From Streptomyces sp. BHT-5-2 (GTDB lineage Bacteria > Actinomycetota > Actinomycetes > Streptomycetales > Streptomycetaceae): 64,000 nucleotides of DNA. The translations under genes and the position numbers were made by a program. The stretch is taken from positions 806,001-870,000 of the forward strand of contig NZ_CP081496.1 of the NCBI RefSeq assembly GCF_019774615.1, read 5' to 3'. Below, piece after piece: positions 1 through 10,781 of the stretch; position 1 is the first letter of the stretch; the number at the start of each line of letters is the position of its first letter. The notes beneath the pieces are model-generated. The model did no database searches. It was given only the letters and a program-made list of their open reading frames with translations, and was not told where the DNA came from.

Positions 1-433
1 AGTCCGGCTGCCCCGCCACGTCCTGCCGCATGCTGAAGAACGTCGACACCACCGTGCCGACCGCCGTCATCCCCGCCAACAGCCCGATGATCCGCCGCGG
101 CACATGCGACGCCGCCAACGAATACAGCCCCACCACACTCAGCAGCCCGCCCATCTCCGCCGGAATCACCGCGATCGACGTCAGCACCACCGCCACCGGC
201 CACCGCCGACGCACCAGCAGCACCGGCCCGACCACCACACCCAGCAGCACCCCCAACGCCACCGGCATCCCCGACGAGTGCGCGAACGGAACCCCCTCCG
301 CCATGCACTCCACCGTCGACACCACCGCCAACAGCACATCCAGCACGGCACTGCGCCGCCGCGCCCACCACCAGGGACCGCCCCCCGGCCTCCCTCGCGC
401 AGCCACGTTCTCACTTGCCCCCGTTGCGGTCAT
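1..433 (-). CDS. sensor histidine kinase, N-terminal membrane part (partial)
   Basis: The frame is open from an ATG at 433 to the left edge, so only about 144 N-terminal residues are present. After a basic, tryptophan-rich start (WWWARRR) come several hydrophobic stretches (VLDVLLAVVSTV, VALGVLLGVVVGPVLLV, VAVVLTSIAVI, IIGLLAGMTAVGTVV) separated by short basic loops. This is the usual four-to-six-helix N-terminus of Streptomyces NarL-class (HisKA_3) sensor kinases. The phosphoacceptor histidine and ATPase domain would lie outside the window, so the kinase call is inferred from the membrane part only. It is transcribed away from the HTH gene at 589. Two CCGTTAC direct repeats (495-502 and 505-512) lie in the shared upstream region. 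Confidence 0.6.
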   Translation of the reverse strand, partial: MTATGASENVAARGRPGGGPWWWARRRSAVLDVLLAVVSTVECMAEGVPFAHSSGMPVALGVLLGVVVGPVLLVRRRWPVAVVLTSIAVIPAEMGGLLSVVGLYSLAASHVPRRIIGLLAGMTAVGTVVSTFFSMRQDVAGQPD

Positions 434-494
434 ACCGCCCAGCGTACGGGCGCCGGCCCGCCGCCCCCGGGCCCGCTCCCAGCACGCTTCCAGC

Positions 495-512
495 CCGTTA
501 CCAACCGTTACG
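495..512. promoter_or_regulatory. CCGTTAC direct repeat between divergent genes
   Basis: Two copies of CCGTTACC/CCGTTACG start exactly 10 bp apart (495 and 505), one helical turn, in the gap between the divergent sensor kinase (start 433) and the HTH gene (start 589). Same-face direct repeats of this type are typical of response-regulator sites. The assignment is inference. Confidence 0.35.
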
Positions 513-588
513 ACCGGATATCCCTCGAACTGTTGAATCGCTCGCACTTTCGCCCCGCGACGCACCCGGCCCGAGCCAGCCTGCACCC

Positions 589-1440
589 ATGACGCACACC
601 CATCGGCCCCACGCCGACCACCCCCACCCCGACTACGAAGCCTTACGCCCCCAGGCCGTCGCCCTCCGCCGCGCCGGCCTCAGCAGACGCCAGATCTGCG
701 ACCGGCTCGGCCCGCTCAGCGACGGCGCCCTGACCGACCTCCTGGAAGGCGAACCCCCTCCCGGGTGGACGAAGCGCCCCAACGCCAAGGACGACCTCCG
801 AGAGCAGGCCCGCACACTGCGCCGCGCAGGCCGGACGTACGACGAGATCGTCGCGGAGCTCGGCGTCTCCAAGAGCTCGGTTTCCCTCTGGGTCCGCGAC
901 CTGCCCAGGCCGACGAAGTCGCCGGAGGCCATGCACCAGATGCGCGAGGCCCGGTGGGCGCCGTACCGAGAGGCGCGGGATCGCCAGATCGCAGAGACCA
1001 AAGCGGAGGCCAAGAAGCAGATCGGCGTACTTACGGAGCGGGAGTTGTTCCTGGTCGGCGTCGGGCTGTACTGGGCTGAGGGCGCGAAGAGCAAGCCCTA
1101 TGCCAGGCGGGAGCACCTCCAGTTCGTCAATAGTGACCCGGACATGATCCGCCTCTACTTGGCTTGGCTGCGACTGCTGAAGATCGAGCCGGAGCGGGTG
1201 CGTTATCGAGTCATGATCCATGAGAGCGCGGACGTGGAAGCTGCCGAGCGCTACTGGGCCGATCTCGTGGGGGTGGACGTCGCCACGCTTGAGCGGACCA
1301 CCCTCAAGAAACACAACCCCAAGACCACCCGCAAGAACACCGGTGAGAGCTATCACGGCTGTCTGGTGGTCCGAGTCCTGCAAAGCGCAGAGCTGTACCG
1401 CCGCATCGAGGGATGGTGGGCCGGCATGTGTAGTTGGTAA
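589..1440 (+). CDS. HTH protein with LAGLIDADG-like C-terminal region
   Basis: 283 residues from ATG 589; the frame is open further upstream but that stretch is low-complexity and unlike coding sequence. Residues about 20-55 and 65-105 form two HTH-like segments (LRRAGLSRRQICDRLG; LRRAGRTYDEIVAELGVSKSSVSLWVRDL), the second a good Mrr/resolvase-like recognition helix. From about residue 150 the pattern LFLVGVGLYWAEGAK, then FVNSDPDMIRLYLAWLRLL, resembles the LAGLIDADG fold of WhiA-like or homing-endonuclease-like proteins. Codon 19 (643-645) is TTA, so translation should depend on the bldA tRNA in a Streptomyces. It sits just upstream of tRNA-Gln. Function is unknown; a DNA-binding protein is the safest reading. 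Confidence 0.6.
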   Translation: MTHTHRPHADHPHPDYEALRPQAVALRRAGLSRRQICDRLGPLSDGALTDLLEGEPPPGWTKRPNAKDDLREQARTLRRAGRTYDEIVAELGVSKSSVSLWVRDLPRPTKSPEAMHQMREARWAPYREARDRQIAETKAEAKKQIGVLTERELFLVGVGLYWAEGAKSKPYARREHLQFVNSDPDMIRLYLAWLRLLKIEPERVRYRVMIHESADVEAAERYWADLVGVDVATLERTTLKKHNPKTTRKNTGESYHGCLVVRVLQSAELYRRIEGWWAGMCSW

Positions 1441-1485
1441 CAGCTCCCACAGCGATCAGTGAGTCAGGTATGGTCTGACGCACTG

Positions 1486-1558
1486 TCCCCCGTGGTGTAA
1501 CTGGCAGCACACTGGTTTTTGGTACCAGCAGGACAAGGTTCGAATCCTTGCGGGGGAG
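1486..1558 (+). tRNA. tRNA-Gln (anticodon UUG)
   Basis: The cloverleaf folds completely. The acceptor stem TCCCCCG/CGGGGGA is 1486-1492 with 1551-1557, and G1558 is the discriminator. The D-arm is 1495-1510. The anticodon stem CTGGT/ACCAG (1512-1516, 1524-1528) encloses a seven-base loop with TTG at 1519-1521. The T-arm contains GGTTCGAATCC. The 3' CA that follows is only a partial CCA. Anticodon UUG reads CAA/CAG glutamine codons. Confidence 0.95.
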
Positions 1559-1570
1559 CAGAGCAAAGTT

Positions 1571-1598
1571 CGGGTCCTGACCGCAAGGTCAGGACCCG
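1571..1598 (+). terminator. hairpin terminator after tRNA-Gln
   Basis: A perfect 12-bp stem (1571-1582 with 1587-1598) closes a GCAA loop, a GNRA-type tetraloop, 12 bases past the tRNA end, and is followed by a T-rich CGTTTCCT stretch. It should end the tRNA transcript before glmU. Confidence 0.8.
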
Positions 1599-1678
1599 CG
1601 CTCGTTTCCTCCACCAAACGCCCCGGTATCCTTCGGATGACCACCACCCGAAGTAGCCAAGAAGCCGAAGGGCATCCC

Positions 1679-3163
1679 GTGAGCGCCAACCGCCCGGCCG
1701 CCGTCGTCGTTCTCGCAGCGGGTGAGGGAACCCGCATGAAGTCGACGACCCCCAAGGTCCTGCACGCGATCTGCGGCCGCTCCCTCGTCGGCCACGTCGT
1801 CGCCGCGTCCCGTGAGCTGGACCCCGAACACCTCGTCGTGGTCGTCGGCCACGCCCGCGAGCAGGTGCGGGAGCACCTCGCCGCGATCGATCCCGCCGTG
1901 CGCACCGCCGTGCAGTACGAGCAGAACGGCACCGGCCATGCCGTCCGCACCGCCCTGGAGGAGCTGAGCGGCGAGGGCGTGACGCTGGACGGCACGGTCG
2001 TCGTGGTGTGCGGTGACACCCCGCTGCTGACCGGCGAGACGCTGCGGAAGCTGAGCGAGACGCATTCCGTGGACAAGAACGCCGTGACCGTGCTGTCGGC
2101 CGAGGTGCCGGACGCGACGGGTTACGGGCGGATCGTGCGGGACTCCGCGACCGGTGCGGTGACCGAGATCGTCGAGCACAAGGACGCGAGCGAGGCGCAG
2201 CGGGCGATCCGGGAGATCAACTCCGGGGTGTTCGCGTTCGATGCGCGGCTGCTGGTGGACGCGCTGGGCAAGGTGCGCACGGACAACAGTCAGGGTGAGG
2301 AGTACCTGACGGATGTGCTGGGCATCGTGCGGGAGGCCGGTCACCGGGTGGGGGCCGCGGTGGCGGACGACCACCGGGAGATCCTGGGGATCAACAACCG
2401 GGTGCAGTTGGCGGAGGCGCGTCGGCTGCTGAACGGGCGGCTGCTGGAGCGGGCGATGCTCGCCGGCGTCACGGTGGTCGATCCGGCGTCGACGTGGGTG
2501 GATGTGTCGGTGACGTTCGAGCAGGACGCGACGGTGCACCCGGGGACGCAGTTGCTGGGGTCGACGCATGTGGCGTCGGGCTCGGAGGTCGGCCCGCAGT
2601 CGCGGCTCAAGGACACCGTGGTGGGTGCCGGGGCGTCGGTGTCGTTCACGGTGGCGGACGGTGCGGAGGTCGGGCCGGAGGCTTCGGTGGGTCCGTACGC
2701 GTATCTGCGTCCGGGGGCGGTCCTGGGGCTGAAGTCGAAGGCCGGGACGTTCGTCGAGATGAAGAACTCGCGGATCGGTGAGGGCACGAAGGTGCCGCAT
2801 CTGTCGTATGTGGGGGATGCGACGATCGGCGAGTACACCAACATCGGTGCGGCGAGTGTGTTCGTGAACTACGACGGTGAGGCGAAGCACCACACGACGG
2901 TCGGGTCGCACTGCAAGACGGGCTCGGACAACATGTTCGTGGCGCCGGTCACGATCGGGGACGGCGCGTACACCGCGGCCGGTTCGGTCATTACCAAGGA
3001 TGTGCCCCCGGGTTCGCTGGCGGTCGCGCGTGGCCAGCAGCGGAACATCGAGGGTTGGGTCGCGCGCAAGCGGCCCGGGAGCGCCGCCGCGCAGGCCGCT
3101 TCGTCCGCTCGTGAGTCGGAGTCGGGTCAGGGGTCTGGCCCGGCGTCCGAGGGTGAGCGGTGA
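1679..3163 (+). CDS. glmU: bifunctional UDP-GlcNAc pyrophosphorylase / glucosamine-1-P acetyltransferase
   Basis: GlmU acetylates glucosamine-1-phosphate and then uridylylates it to UDP-GlcNAc, the cytoplasmic precursor of peptidoglycan and teichoic-acid linkage units. The N-terminal nucleotidyltransferase signature LAAGEGTRMKSTTPKVLHAI starts near residue 11. The second half carries left-handed beta-helix hexapeptide repeats (VGPYAYLRPGAVLG and onward, about 340-460). The length, 494 residues, is normal with a low-complexity Ser/Gly tail. GTG 1679 is preferred over ATG 1637 because AAGGG lies six bases upstream of it, and a start at MSANRPAAVVVL matches the family. prs follows 73 bp downstream on the same strand, a conserved glmU-prs pairing. 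Confidence 0.95.
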   Translation: MSANRPAAVVVLAAGEGTRMKSTTPKVLHAICGRSLVGHVVAASRELDPEHLVVVVGHAREQVREHLAAIDPAVRTAVQYEQNGTGHAVRTALEELSGEGVTLDGTVVVVCGDTPLLTGETLRKLSETHSVDKNAVTVLSAEVPDATGYGRIVRDSATGAVTEIVEHKDASEAQRAIREINSGVFAFDARLLVDALGKVRTDNSQGEEYLTDVLGIVREAGHRVGAAVADDHREILGINNRVQLAEARRLLNGRLLERAMLAGVTVVDPASTWVDVSVTFEQDATVHPGTQLLGSTHVASGSEVGPQSRLKDTVVGAGASVSFTVADGAEVGPEASVGPYAYLRPGAVLGLKSKAGTFVEMKNSRIGEGTKVPHLSYVGDATIGEYTNIGAASVFVNYDGEAKHHTTVGSHCKTGSDNMFVAPVTIGDGAYTAAGSVITKDVPPGSLAVARGQQRNIEGWVARKRPGSAAAQAASSARESESGQGSGPASEGER

Positions 3164-3236
3164 CTGTGCCGAGGGGTATGCCGTGCGGGGCGTACCGTGA
3201 TGAGCGCACGCAAACAGTGATGCAAGGAGATTTGCT

Positions 3237-4211
3237 GTGACCGGGATCAAGACGACCGGCGAGAAGAAGCTGATGTTCTTCTCCGGCCGCGCCCACCCCG
3301 AGCTTGCCGAGGAGGTCGCGCACCAGCTGGGTGTGGGCCTGGTCCCGACGAAGGCTTTCGACTTCGCGAACGGCGAGATCTATGTCCGCTATCAGGAGTC
3401 GGCGCGTGGTGCGGACTGCTTTTTGATCCAGAGCCACACGGCTCCGATCAACAAGTGGATCATGGAGCAGCTGATCATGATCGATGCGCTGAAGCGGGCT
3501 TCGGCCCGGAGCATCACCGTGATCGTGCCGTTCTACGGGTATGCGCGTCAGGACAAGAAGCACCGTGGGCGGGAGCCGATCTCGGCGCGGCTGATCGCGG
3601 ATCTGATGAAGACGGCGGGTGCGGACCGTATCGTCACGGTGGATCTGCACACGGACCAGATCATGGGCTTCTTCGACGGTCCGGTGGATCATCTCTTCGC
3701 GCTGCCGGTGCTGGCGGACTACGTGGGCGCCAAGGTGGACCGCGACAAGCTGACGGTGGTCTCGCCGGATGCGGGTCGGGTGCGGGTGGCGGACCGTTGG
3801 TGCGACCGGCTGGGTGCGCCGCTGGCGATCGTGCACAAGCGTCGTGACAAGGACGTGGCGAACCAGGTCACGGTCCATGAGGTCGTGGGTGACGTCAAGG
3901 GCCGGGTGTGTGTCCTGGTGGACGACATGATCGACACCGGTGGCACGATCTGTGCGGCGGCCGAGGCGCTGTATGCGAACGGTGCGGCGGATGTGATCGT
4001 GACGGCGACGCACGGTGTGCTGTCGGGTCCGGCGGCGGATCGGCTGAAGAACTCGAAGGTGAGTGAGTTCGTGTTCACGAACACGCTGCCGACGCCTTCG
4101 GAGCTGGAGTTGGACAAGATCACGGTGCTGTCGATGGCGCCGACGATCGCGCGGGCGATCCGTGAGGTGTTCGAGGACGGTTCGGTGACGAGCCTCTTCG
4201 ACGAGCAGTGA
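3237..4211 (+). CDS. prs: ribose-phosphate pyrophosphokinase (PRPP synthetase)
   Basis: Makes PRPP from ribose-5-phosphate and ATP for nucleotide, histidine and tryptophan synthesis. The 324-residue protein has the N-terminal LMFFSGRAHPELAEEVA segment, the flexible-loop and active-site region FYGYARQDKKHRGREPI, the metal-binding DLHTDQIMGFFDGPVDHL and the PRPP-binding loop VLVDDMIDTGGT, as in class I enzymes. GTG 3237 is preceded by a strong AAGGAGA at 3224-3230. The gene lies between glmU and rplY, all in one direction. Confidence 0.96.
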   Translation: MTGIKTTGEKKLMFFSGRAHPELAEEVAHQLGVGLVPTKAFDFANGEIYVRYQESARGADCFLIQSHTAPINKWIMEQLIMIDALKRASARSITVIVPFYGYARQDKKHRGREPISARLIADLMKTAGADRIVTVDLHTDQIMGFFDGPVDHLFALPVLADYVGAKVDRDKLTVVSPDAGRVRVADRWCDRLGAPLAIVHKRRDKDVANQVTVHEVVGDVKGRVCVLVDDMIDTGGTICAAAEALYANGAADVIVTATHGVLSGPAADRLKNSKVSEFVFTNTLPTPSELELDKITVLSMAPTIARAIREVFEDGSVTSLFDEQ

Positions 4212-4396
4212 GTTTCGGCTCTCTCTAGATCGATTTTCGGGGCGGCCTCCCCGCCGGGTAGACTCTGCGAGTTGCTCGGCGAGGGAGGCCGCACTCATGT
4301 GGTGCGGCGGTCCGTTATCGACGCGCTCTTCGTAGCAGGTCTGTCGTGGGCCGGGTGACGCCCCGCAGAGTTTCTTCCAGATACGAGGAGTGCGAC

Positions 4397-4981
4397 ATGG
4401 CCGAGATCAAGCTCGCCGTCGAAGCCCGGAACGACTTCGGTAAGGGCGCCGCGCGCCGTCTGCGCCGCGAGGAGAAGGTTCCGGCGGTCGTCTACGGCCA
4501 CGGTGCGGAGCCGAAGCACGTGGCGGTCGACAGCCACGCGCTGATGATGGCTCTGAAGACGCCGAACGCGCTGATCCGCCTGGAGGGCGAGGGCACCGAC
4601 GAGCTGGTGATCCCGAAGGCCGTCCAGCGTGAGGCGATCCGTCGCTTCCTGGTGCACGTGGACTTCCTGGCCGTGAAGAAGGGCGAGAAGGTCTCCGTCG
4701 AGCTGCCGATCCAGACCGAGGGCGAGCTGGCGCCGGGCGGCAACCTGCTGGAGCACCTGCTCAACACCCTGCCGGTCGAGGCCGAGGCGACCCACATCCC
4801 GGAGTCGGTGACCGTGTCGATCGCGGGCCTGGACGCCGGTCACACCGTGCTGGCCAAGGACATCGCGCTGCCGGCCGGCACGACGCTGGCGGTCGACGAG
4901 GACACTGCGGTGCTGCAGGTCGTCGCCGCGCAGGCCGAGGCTCCGGCCGAGGGTGCCGAGGGCGAGGGCGAGGGGGCCTGA
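4397..4981 (+). CDS. rplY: 50S ribosomal protein L25, general stress protein Ctc type
   Basis: L25/Ctc binds 5S rRNA in the large subunit. The 194-residue product begins MAEIKLAVEARNDFGKGAARRLR, has the L25 N-terminal beta barrel (about 1-95) and the extra C-terminal TL5/Ctc domain (about 100-180), and ends in an acidic EGAEGEGEGA tail common in actinobacterial L25. ATG 4397 follows GAGGAG at 4385-4390. An upstream in-frame ATG at 4346 lacks a ribosome site. The 185-bp leader from prs contains a GC-rich hairpin (about 4239-4256), so the gene probably has its own transcript. pth follows. Confidence 0.93.
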   Translation: MAEIKLAVEARNDFGKGAARRLRREEKVPAVVYGHGAEPKHVAVDSHALMMALKTPNALIRLEGEGTDELVIPKAVQREAIRRFLVHVDFLAVKKGEKVSVELPIQTEGELAPGGNLLEHLLNTLPVEAEATHIPESVTVSIAGLDAGHTVLAKDIALPAGTTLAVDEDTAVLQVVAAQAEAPAEGAEGEGEGA

Positions 4982-5082
4982 GCCTTCTCGCGGTAGTTCC
5001 GCGGTAGTTTTCTTCCCAACCGCTGTCGCGGCGCCGGGCGGCGCCGGGGCGGCGGTTGGGTCGTTTTCGAGGAGACGTGGAC

Positions 5083-5673
5083 ATGACGGATGCGGCGAGC
5101 CCCTGGCTCATCGTGGGGCTGGGCAATCCGGGCCCGGAGTATGCGGGCAACCGCCACAACGTGGGGTTCATGGTGGCGGACCTGCTGGCGGCGCGGATGG
5201 GTGGCCGTTTCAAGGCGCACAAGGCGCGGGCGCAGGTGGTGGAGGGGCGGATCGGTCCGCCGGGTCCGTCGAGCCGCCGGGTGGTGGTGGCGAAGCCGTC
5301 GTCGTTCATGAACCTGTCGGGTGGGCCGACGACGGCGTTGCGGGATTTCTTCAAGGTGCCGGTGGCCAACGTCGTTGCGGTGCATGACGAGTTGGACATC
5401 GATTTCGGTGCGTTGCGGTTGAAGCTGGGGGGCGGTGACAACGGGCACAACGGGCTGAAGTCGATCACGAAGTCGCTGGGTGCGGAGTATCACCGGGTGC
5501 GGTTCGGGATCGGGCGGCCGCCGGGGCGGATGCCGGTGGCGGACTTTGTGCTCAGGGATTTCTCGTCGGCGGAGCGCAAGGAGCTGGACTACTTCGTGGA
5601 CCGGGCGGCGGATGCGGTGGAGGCCCTGGTGATCGAGGGTCTGGAGCGGGCGCAGTCGACGTACAACTCGTGA
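5083..5673 (+). CDS. pth: peptidyl-tRNA hydrolase
   Basis: Releases tRNA from prematurely dropped peptidyl-tRNAs. The 196-residue protein has the signature [24 protein letters not shown] with the catalytic His in NRHNVG, then [20 protein letters not shown] and [13 protein letters not shown], all typical of bacterial Pth. ATG 5083 has GAGGAGA about eight bases upstream, so it is preferred to ATG 5056. It follows rplY by 101 bp, the usual pairing, and is convergent with ppc across a strong terminator. Confidence 0.95.
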   Translation: MTDAASPWLIVGLGNPGPEYAGNRHNVGFMVADLLAARMGGRFKAHKARAQVVEGRIGPPGPSSRRVVVAKPSSFMNLSGGPTTALRDFFKVPVANVVAVHDELDIDFGALRLKLGGGDNGHNGLKSITKSLGAEYHRVRFGIGRPPGRMPVADFVLRDFSSAERKELDYFVDRAADAVEALVIEGLERAQSTYNS

Positions 5674-5688
5674 GGTTGCGGTGCGCGC

Positions 5689-5730
5689 ACGGCGGGCCCG
5701 TCCGGAGGTTGCTCCGGGCGGGCCCGCCGT
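5689..5730. terminator. bidirectional terminator between pth and ppc
   Basis: Nineteen-base arms (5689-5707 and 5712-5730), complementary except for one T/G position, enclose a four-base loop. The hairpin lies in the 73-bp gap between the convergent pth and ppc stops and can serve both transcripts. There is no long T-tract, which is usual in Streptomyces. Confidence 0.8.
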
Positions 5731-5746
5731 CTGTGTGCGGGGCCGG

Positions 5747-8509
<2,763 letters not shown>

Positions 8510-8711
8510 AGGTGCGGCTCCTTGCAGGGATGGTGCAGTCATCGAGCACGTCTGGGCGGGTGGCGGACCGCGCTGTCCGACGTCCCCAGGATAGGTGTCC
8601 CCGTCTGTGGCGGATCACACCGTCCACAGGATGGGCGGCGGGGGGAGCAGGGGCCGGGGCGGGGTGGGCGGGCGCCTGTCACGGCCTTGCCCGGGGCGGC
8701 GTCGCTGCCAT

Positions 8712-8744
8712 ACTTACGAGACCGTAGGTTACGGTCTCGTAAGT
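8712..8744. promoter_or_regulatory. perfect 15-bp inverted repeat, likely TetR operator
   Basis: ACTTACGAGACCGTA (8712-8726) and its exact complement (8730-8744) are separated by GGT. The repeat sits 39 bp before the desaturase start, and the -10-like TAGGTT (8725-8730) lies at its centre, so a bound protein would block the promoter. The TetR gene is the second gene of the same operon, making it the obvious ligand. The repeat is seen directly; who binds it is inferred. Confidence 0.8.
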
Positions 8745-8783
8745 CCGTAGCCGTGCCCCCGAGCCCCCGACGAGGGACACCAC

Positions 8784-9806
8784 ATGACCCCTGGCCCCAA
8801 CGCAGTGGACGAGTCGACGATGCCGCTCGACGCGTCCGCAGGTTCTTCTGCCGCTTCCGTTCTGCCGTCCGCGACGCTGGGCGGCGAGCAGCGCAGGTCT
8901 CTGGAGCAGATCACCCTGCTGTTGTTCATCGCCGTGCCGTTTCTGGCTCTGGTCGCGGCGGTGCCGCTGGCCTGGGGCTGGGGGGTGAGCTGGCTGGACC
9001 TGGGGCTGATGACGGCGATGTACTTCATCGGCTGTCACGGCATCACGATCGGTTTCCACCGTTACTTCACGCATGGCGCGTTCAAGGCCAAGCGGCCGCT
9101 GCGGGTGGCGCTGGCGATCATGGGATCGCTGGCGGTGGAGGGGCCGCTGGTCCGGTGGGTGGCCGATCACCGCAAGCATCACAAGTTCTCCGACGCGGAG
9201 GGCGATCCGCATTCGCCGTGGCGGTACGGCGAGACGGTTCCGGCGCTGCTGAAGGGCCTGTGGTGGGCGCACATCGGCTGGATGTTCGATCAGGAGCAGA
9301 CGCCGCAGCACAAGTACGCGCCCGATCTGATCAAGGACCCGGCGATCCGGCGGGTCTCGCGCCAGTTCCTGCTGTGGACGGTGGTCTCGCTGTTGGTCCC
9401 GCCGCTGGTCGGCGGGCTGGTGACGTGGTCCTGGCAGGGTGCGCTGACGGCGTTCTTCTGGGGTTCCCTGGTACGGGTGGCGCTGCTGCATCACGTGACG
9501 TGGTCGATCAACTCCATCTGCCACGCGGTGGGCCGGCGCCCGTTCAAGTCCCGGGACCGGTCCGGGAACGTCTGGTGGCTGGCGGTCCTGTCCTGCGGGG
9601 AGTCCTGGCACAACCTGCACCACGCCGACCCGACGTGTGCCCGGCACGGGGTGTTGAAGGGGCAGCTGGATTCCAGTGCCCGGCTGATCCGCTGGTTCGA
9701 GCTGGCCGGTTGGGCGCGCGACGTGCGGTGGCCGGACGCGTCGCGGCTGGACGCCCGGCGCAGCGGCGGCGCTCGTGGGGAGGGGAAGTCCCCGCTGGGG
9801 GCATGA
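8784..9806 (+). CDS. membrane fatty-acid / acyl-CoA delta-9-type desaturase
   Basis: A membrane di-iron desaturase of 340 residues. The three histidine boxes are HRYFTH (92-97), HRKHH (129-133) and HNLHH (276-280), the pattern of acyl-CoA/acyl-lipid delta-9 desaturases that introduce a double bond into saturated acyl chains. Hydrophobic pairs flank the boxes (about 42-66, 69-88, 195-215, 220-236). The start is ATG 8784, 39 bp after the inverted repeat. Seven bases separate its stop from the TetR gene, so the two form an autoregulated operon, probably adjusting membrane fluidity in response to acyl-CoA composition, as known for other desaturase regulators. Confidence 0.9.
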   Translation: MTPGPNAVDESTMPLDASAGSSAASVLPSATLGGEQRRSLEQITLLLFIAVPFLALVAAVPLAWGWGVSWLDLGLMTAMYFIGCHGITIGFHRYFTHGAFKAKRPLRVALAIMGSLAVEGPLVRWVADHRKHHKFSDAEGDPHSPWRYGETVPALLKGLWWAHIGWMFDQEQTPQHKYAPDLIKDPAIRRVSRQFLLWTVVSLLVPPLVGGLVTWSWQGALTAFFWGSLVRVALLHHVTWSINSICHAVGRRPFKSRDRSGNVWWLAVLSCGESWHNLHHADPTCARHGVLKGQLDSSARLIRWFELAGWARDVRWPDASRLDARRSGGARGEGKSPLGA

Positions 9807-9813
9807 TTGACGG

Positions 9814-10545
9814 GTGGCGATCGACAGCAGTGCGAACAACGGCAGCAAGGGAAAGTCCTCCGCGTCTTCAAGGACCGCAGCGTCGAGGGCCGCTGCCTCG
9901 GGGTCCGCTTCCTCGGGGGGACGGCGGGCCCGTCGGGTGCGGATGACCGGCGCGGAGCGCCGTGAGCAGTTGCTGGACATCGGCCGCACGCTCTTCGCCG
10001 AGCGGGGGTACGAGGGCACGTCGGTGGAGGAGATCGCGGCGAAGGCCGGGGTCTCCAAGCCGGTGGTCTACGAGCACTTCGGCGGCAAGGAGGGGCTCTA
10101 CGCGGTGGTCGTGGACCGCGAGATGCGGCAGCTGCTGGACATGGTGACCGGTGCGCTGACCGCCGGGCATCCGCGGGAGCTCCTGGAGCAGGCGGCGTTC
10201 GCGCTGCTCGACTACATCGAGACGTTCACGGACGGTTTCCGGATCCTGGTCCGGGACTCCCCCGTCGCCCAGTCGACGGGCACCTTCGCCTCGTTGATCA
10301 GCGATATCGCCACGCAGGTCGAGGACATTCTCGGGCTGGAGTTCAAGGCGCGCGGCTTCGATCCGAAGCTGGCGCCGCTGTATGCCCAGGCGCTGGTCGG
10401 CATGGTGGCGCTGACGGGCCAGTGGTGGGTCGACACCCGCAAGCCGAAGAAGGCGGAGGTGGCGGCGCATCTGGTGAATCTGGCGTGGCATGGGCTGGGG
10501 AATCTGGAGCCGAAGCCGAGGCTCATAGGGCATCGCAAGAACTGA
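9814..10545 (+). CDS. TetR-family regulator of the desaturase operon
   Basis: 243 residues. After a low-complexity Ser/Ala/Gly N-terminus (1-40), the TetR DNA-binding domain runs REQLLDIGRTLFAERGYEGTSVEEIAAKAGVSKPVVYEHFGGKEGLYAVVVDRE (about 48-103). The C-terminal all-helical ligand domain ends with a basic GHRKN. GTG 9814 starts seven bases after the desaturase stop. Co-transcription and the perfect palindrome at 8712-8744 point to local autoregulation; an acyl-CoA ligand is inferred from context only. A start at the later Met 44 (MTGAERREQ) is possible because the first 40 residues look dispensable. Confidence 0.88.
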   Translation: MAIDSSANNGSKGKSSASSRTAASRAAASGSASSGGRRARRVRMTGAERREQLLDIGRTLFAERGYEGTSVEEIAAKAGVSKPVVYEHFGGKEGLYAVVVDREMRQLLDMVTGALTAGHPRELLEQAAFALLDYIETFTDGFRILVRDSPVAQSTGTFASLISDIATQVEDILGLEFKARGFDPKLAPLYAQALVGMVALTGQWWVDTRKPKKAEVAAHLVNLAWHGLGNLEPKPRLIGHRKN

Positions 10546-10656
10546 GGTTTTCGTGGGGCGATGCCGGCCCGCGCTTCCCATGCATCCGGCGCATCCGGTC
10601 GACTACAGCAAGTAACGGAGTGGGGAACTCCTCACGCACGGTGATTCGTTGCCGGA

Positions 10657-10767
10657 TCAAGAGGAGGAGGCGGCGGCGCATCCCGGCCGCGCCGGCCTCG
10701 AGCCAGCAGCCTTCTCCTGCCTCCCCAGGCCGGCGGCGAGCTGGATGTGGTCGAGGCCGGTGCTCAT
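10657..10767 (-). pseudogene. remnant of a VOC/glyoxalase-family gene
   Basis: Directly downstream of tam on the same strand, ATG 10767 opens with MSTGLDHIQLAA, the normal N-terminus of a widespread actinobacterial VOC-superfamily protein. After 12 codons the similarity stops. Another frame nearby encodes GCWLEAGAAG, which resembles the family's next conserved block (GGCWF-AG). An internal deletion plus frameshift is the simplest reading. The open frame left is 36 codons against about 130 in intact members. This rests on pattern memory without an alignment. Confidence 0.5.
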
Positions 10768-10781
10768 CGCGGAGCGTCCGG

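Noticed and set aside
1486-1598. tRNA-Gln considered as an integration site for a mobile element.
   Set aside because: No integrase, no duplicated tRNA 3' end and no change in gene style downstream; glmU and other core genes follow directly.
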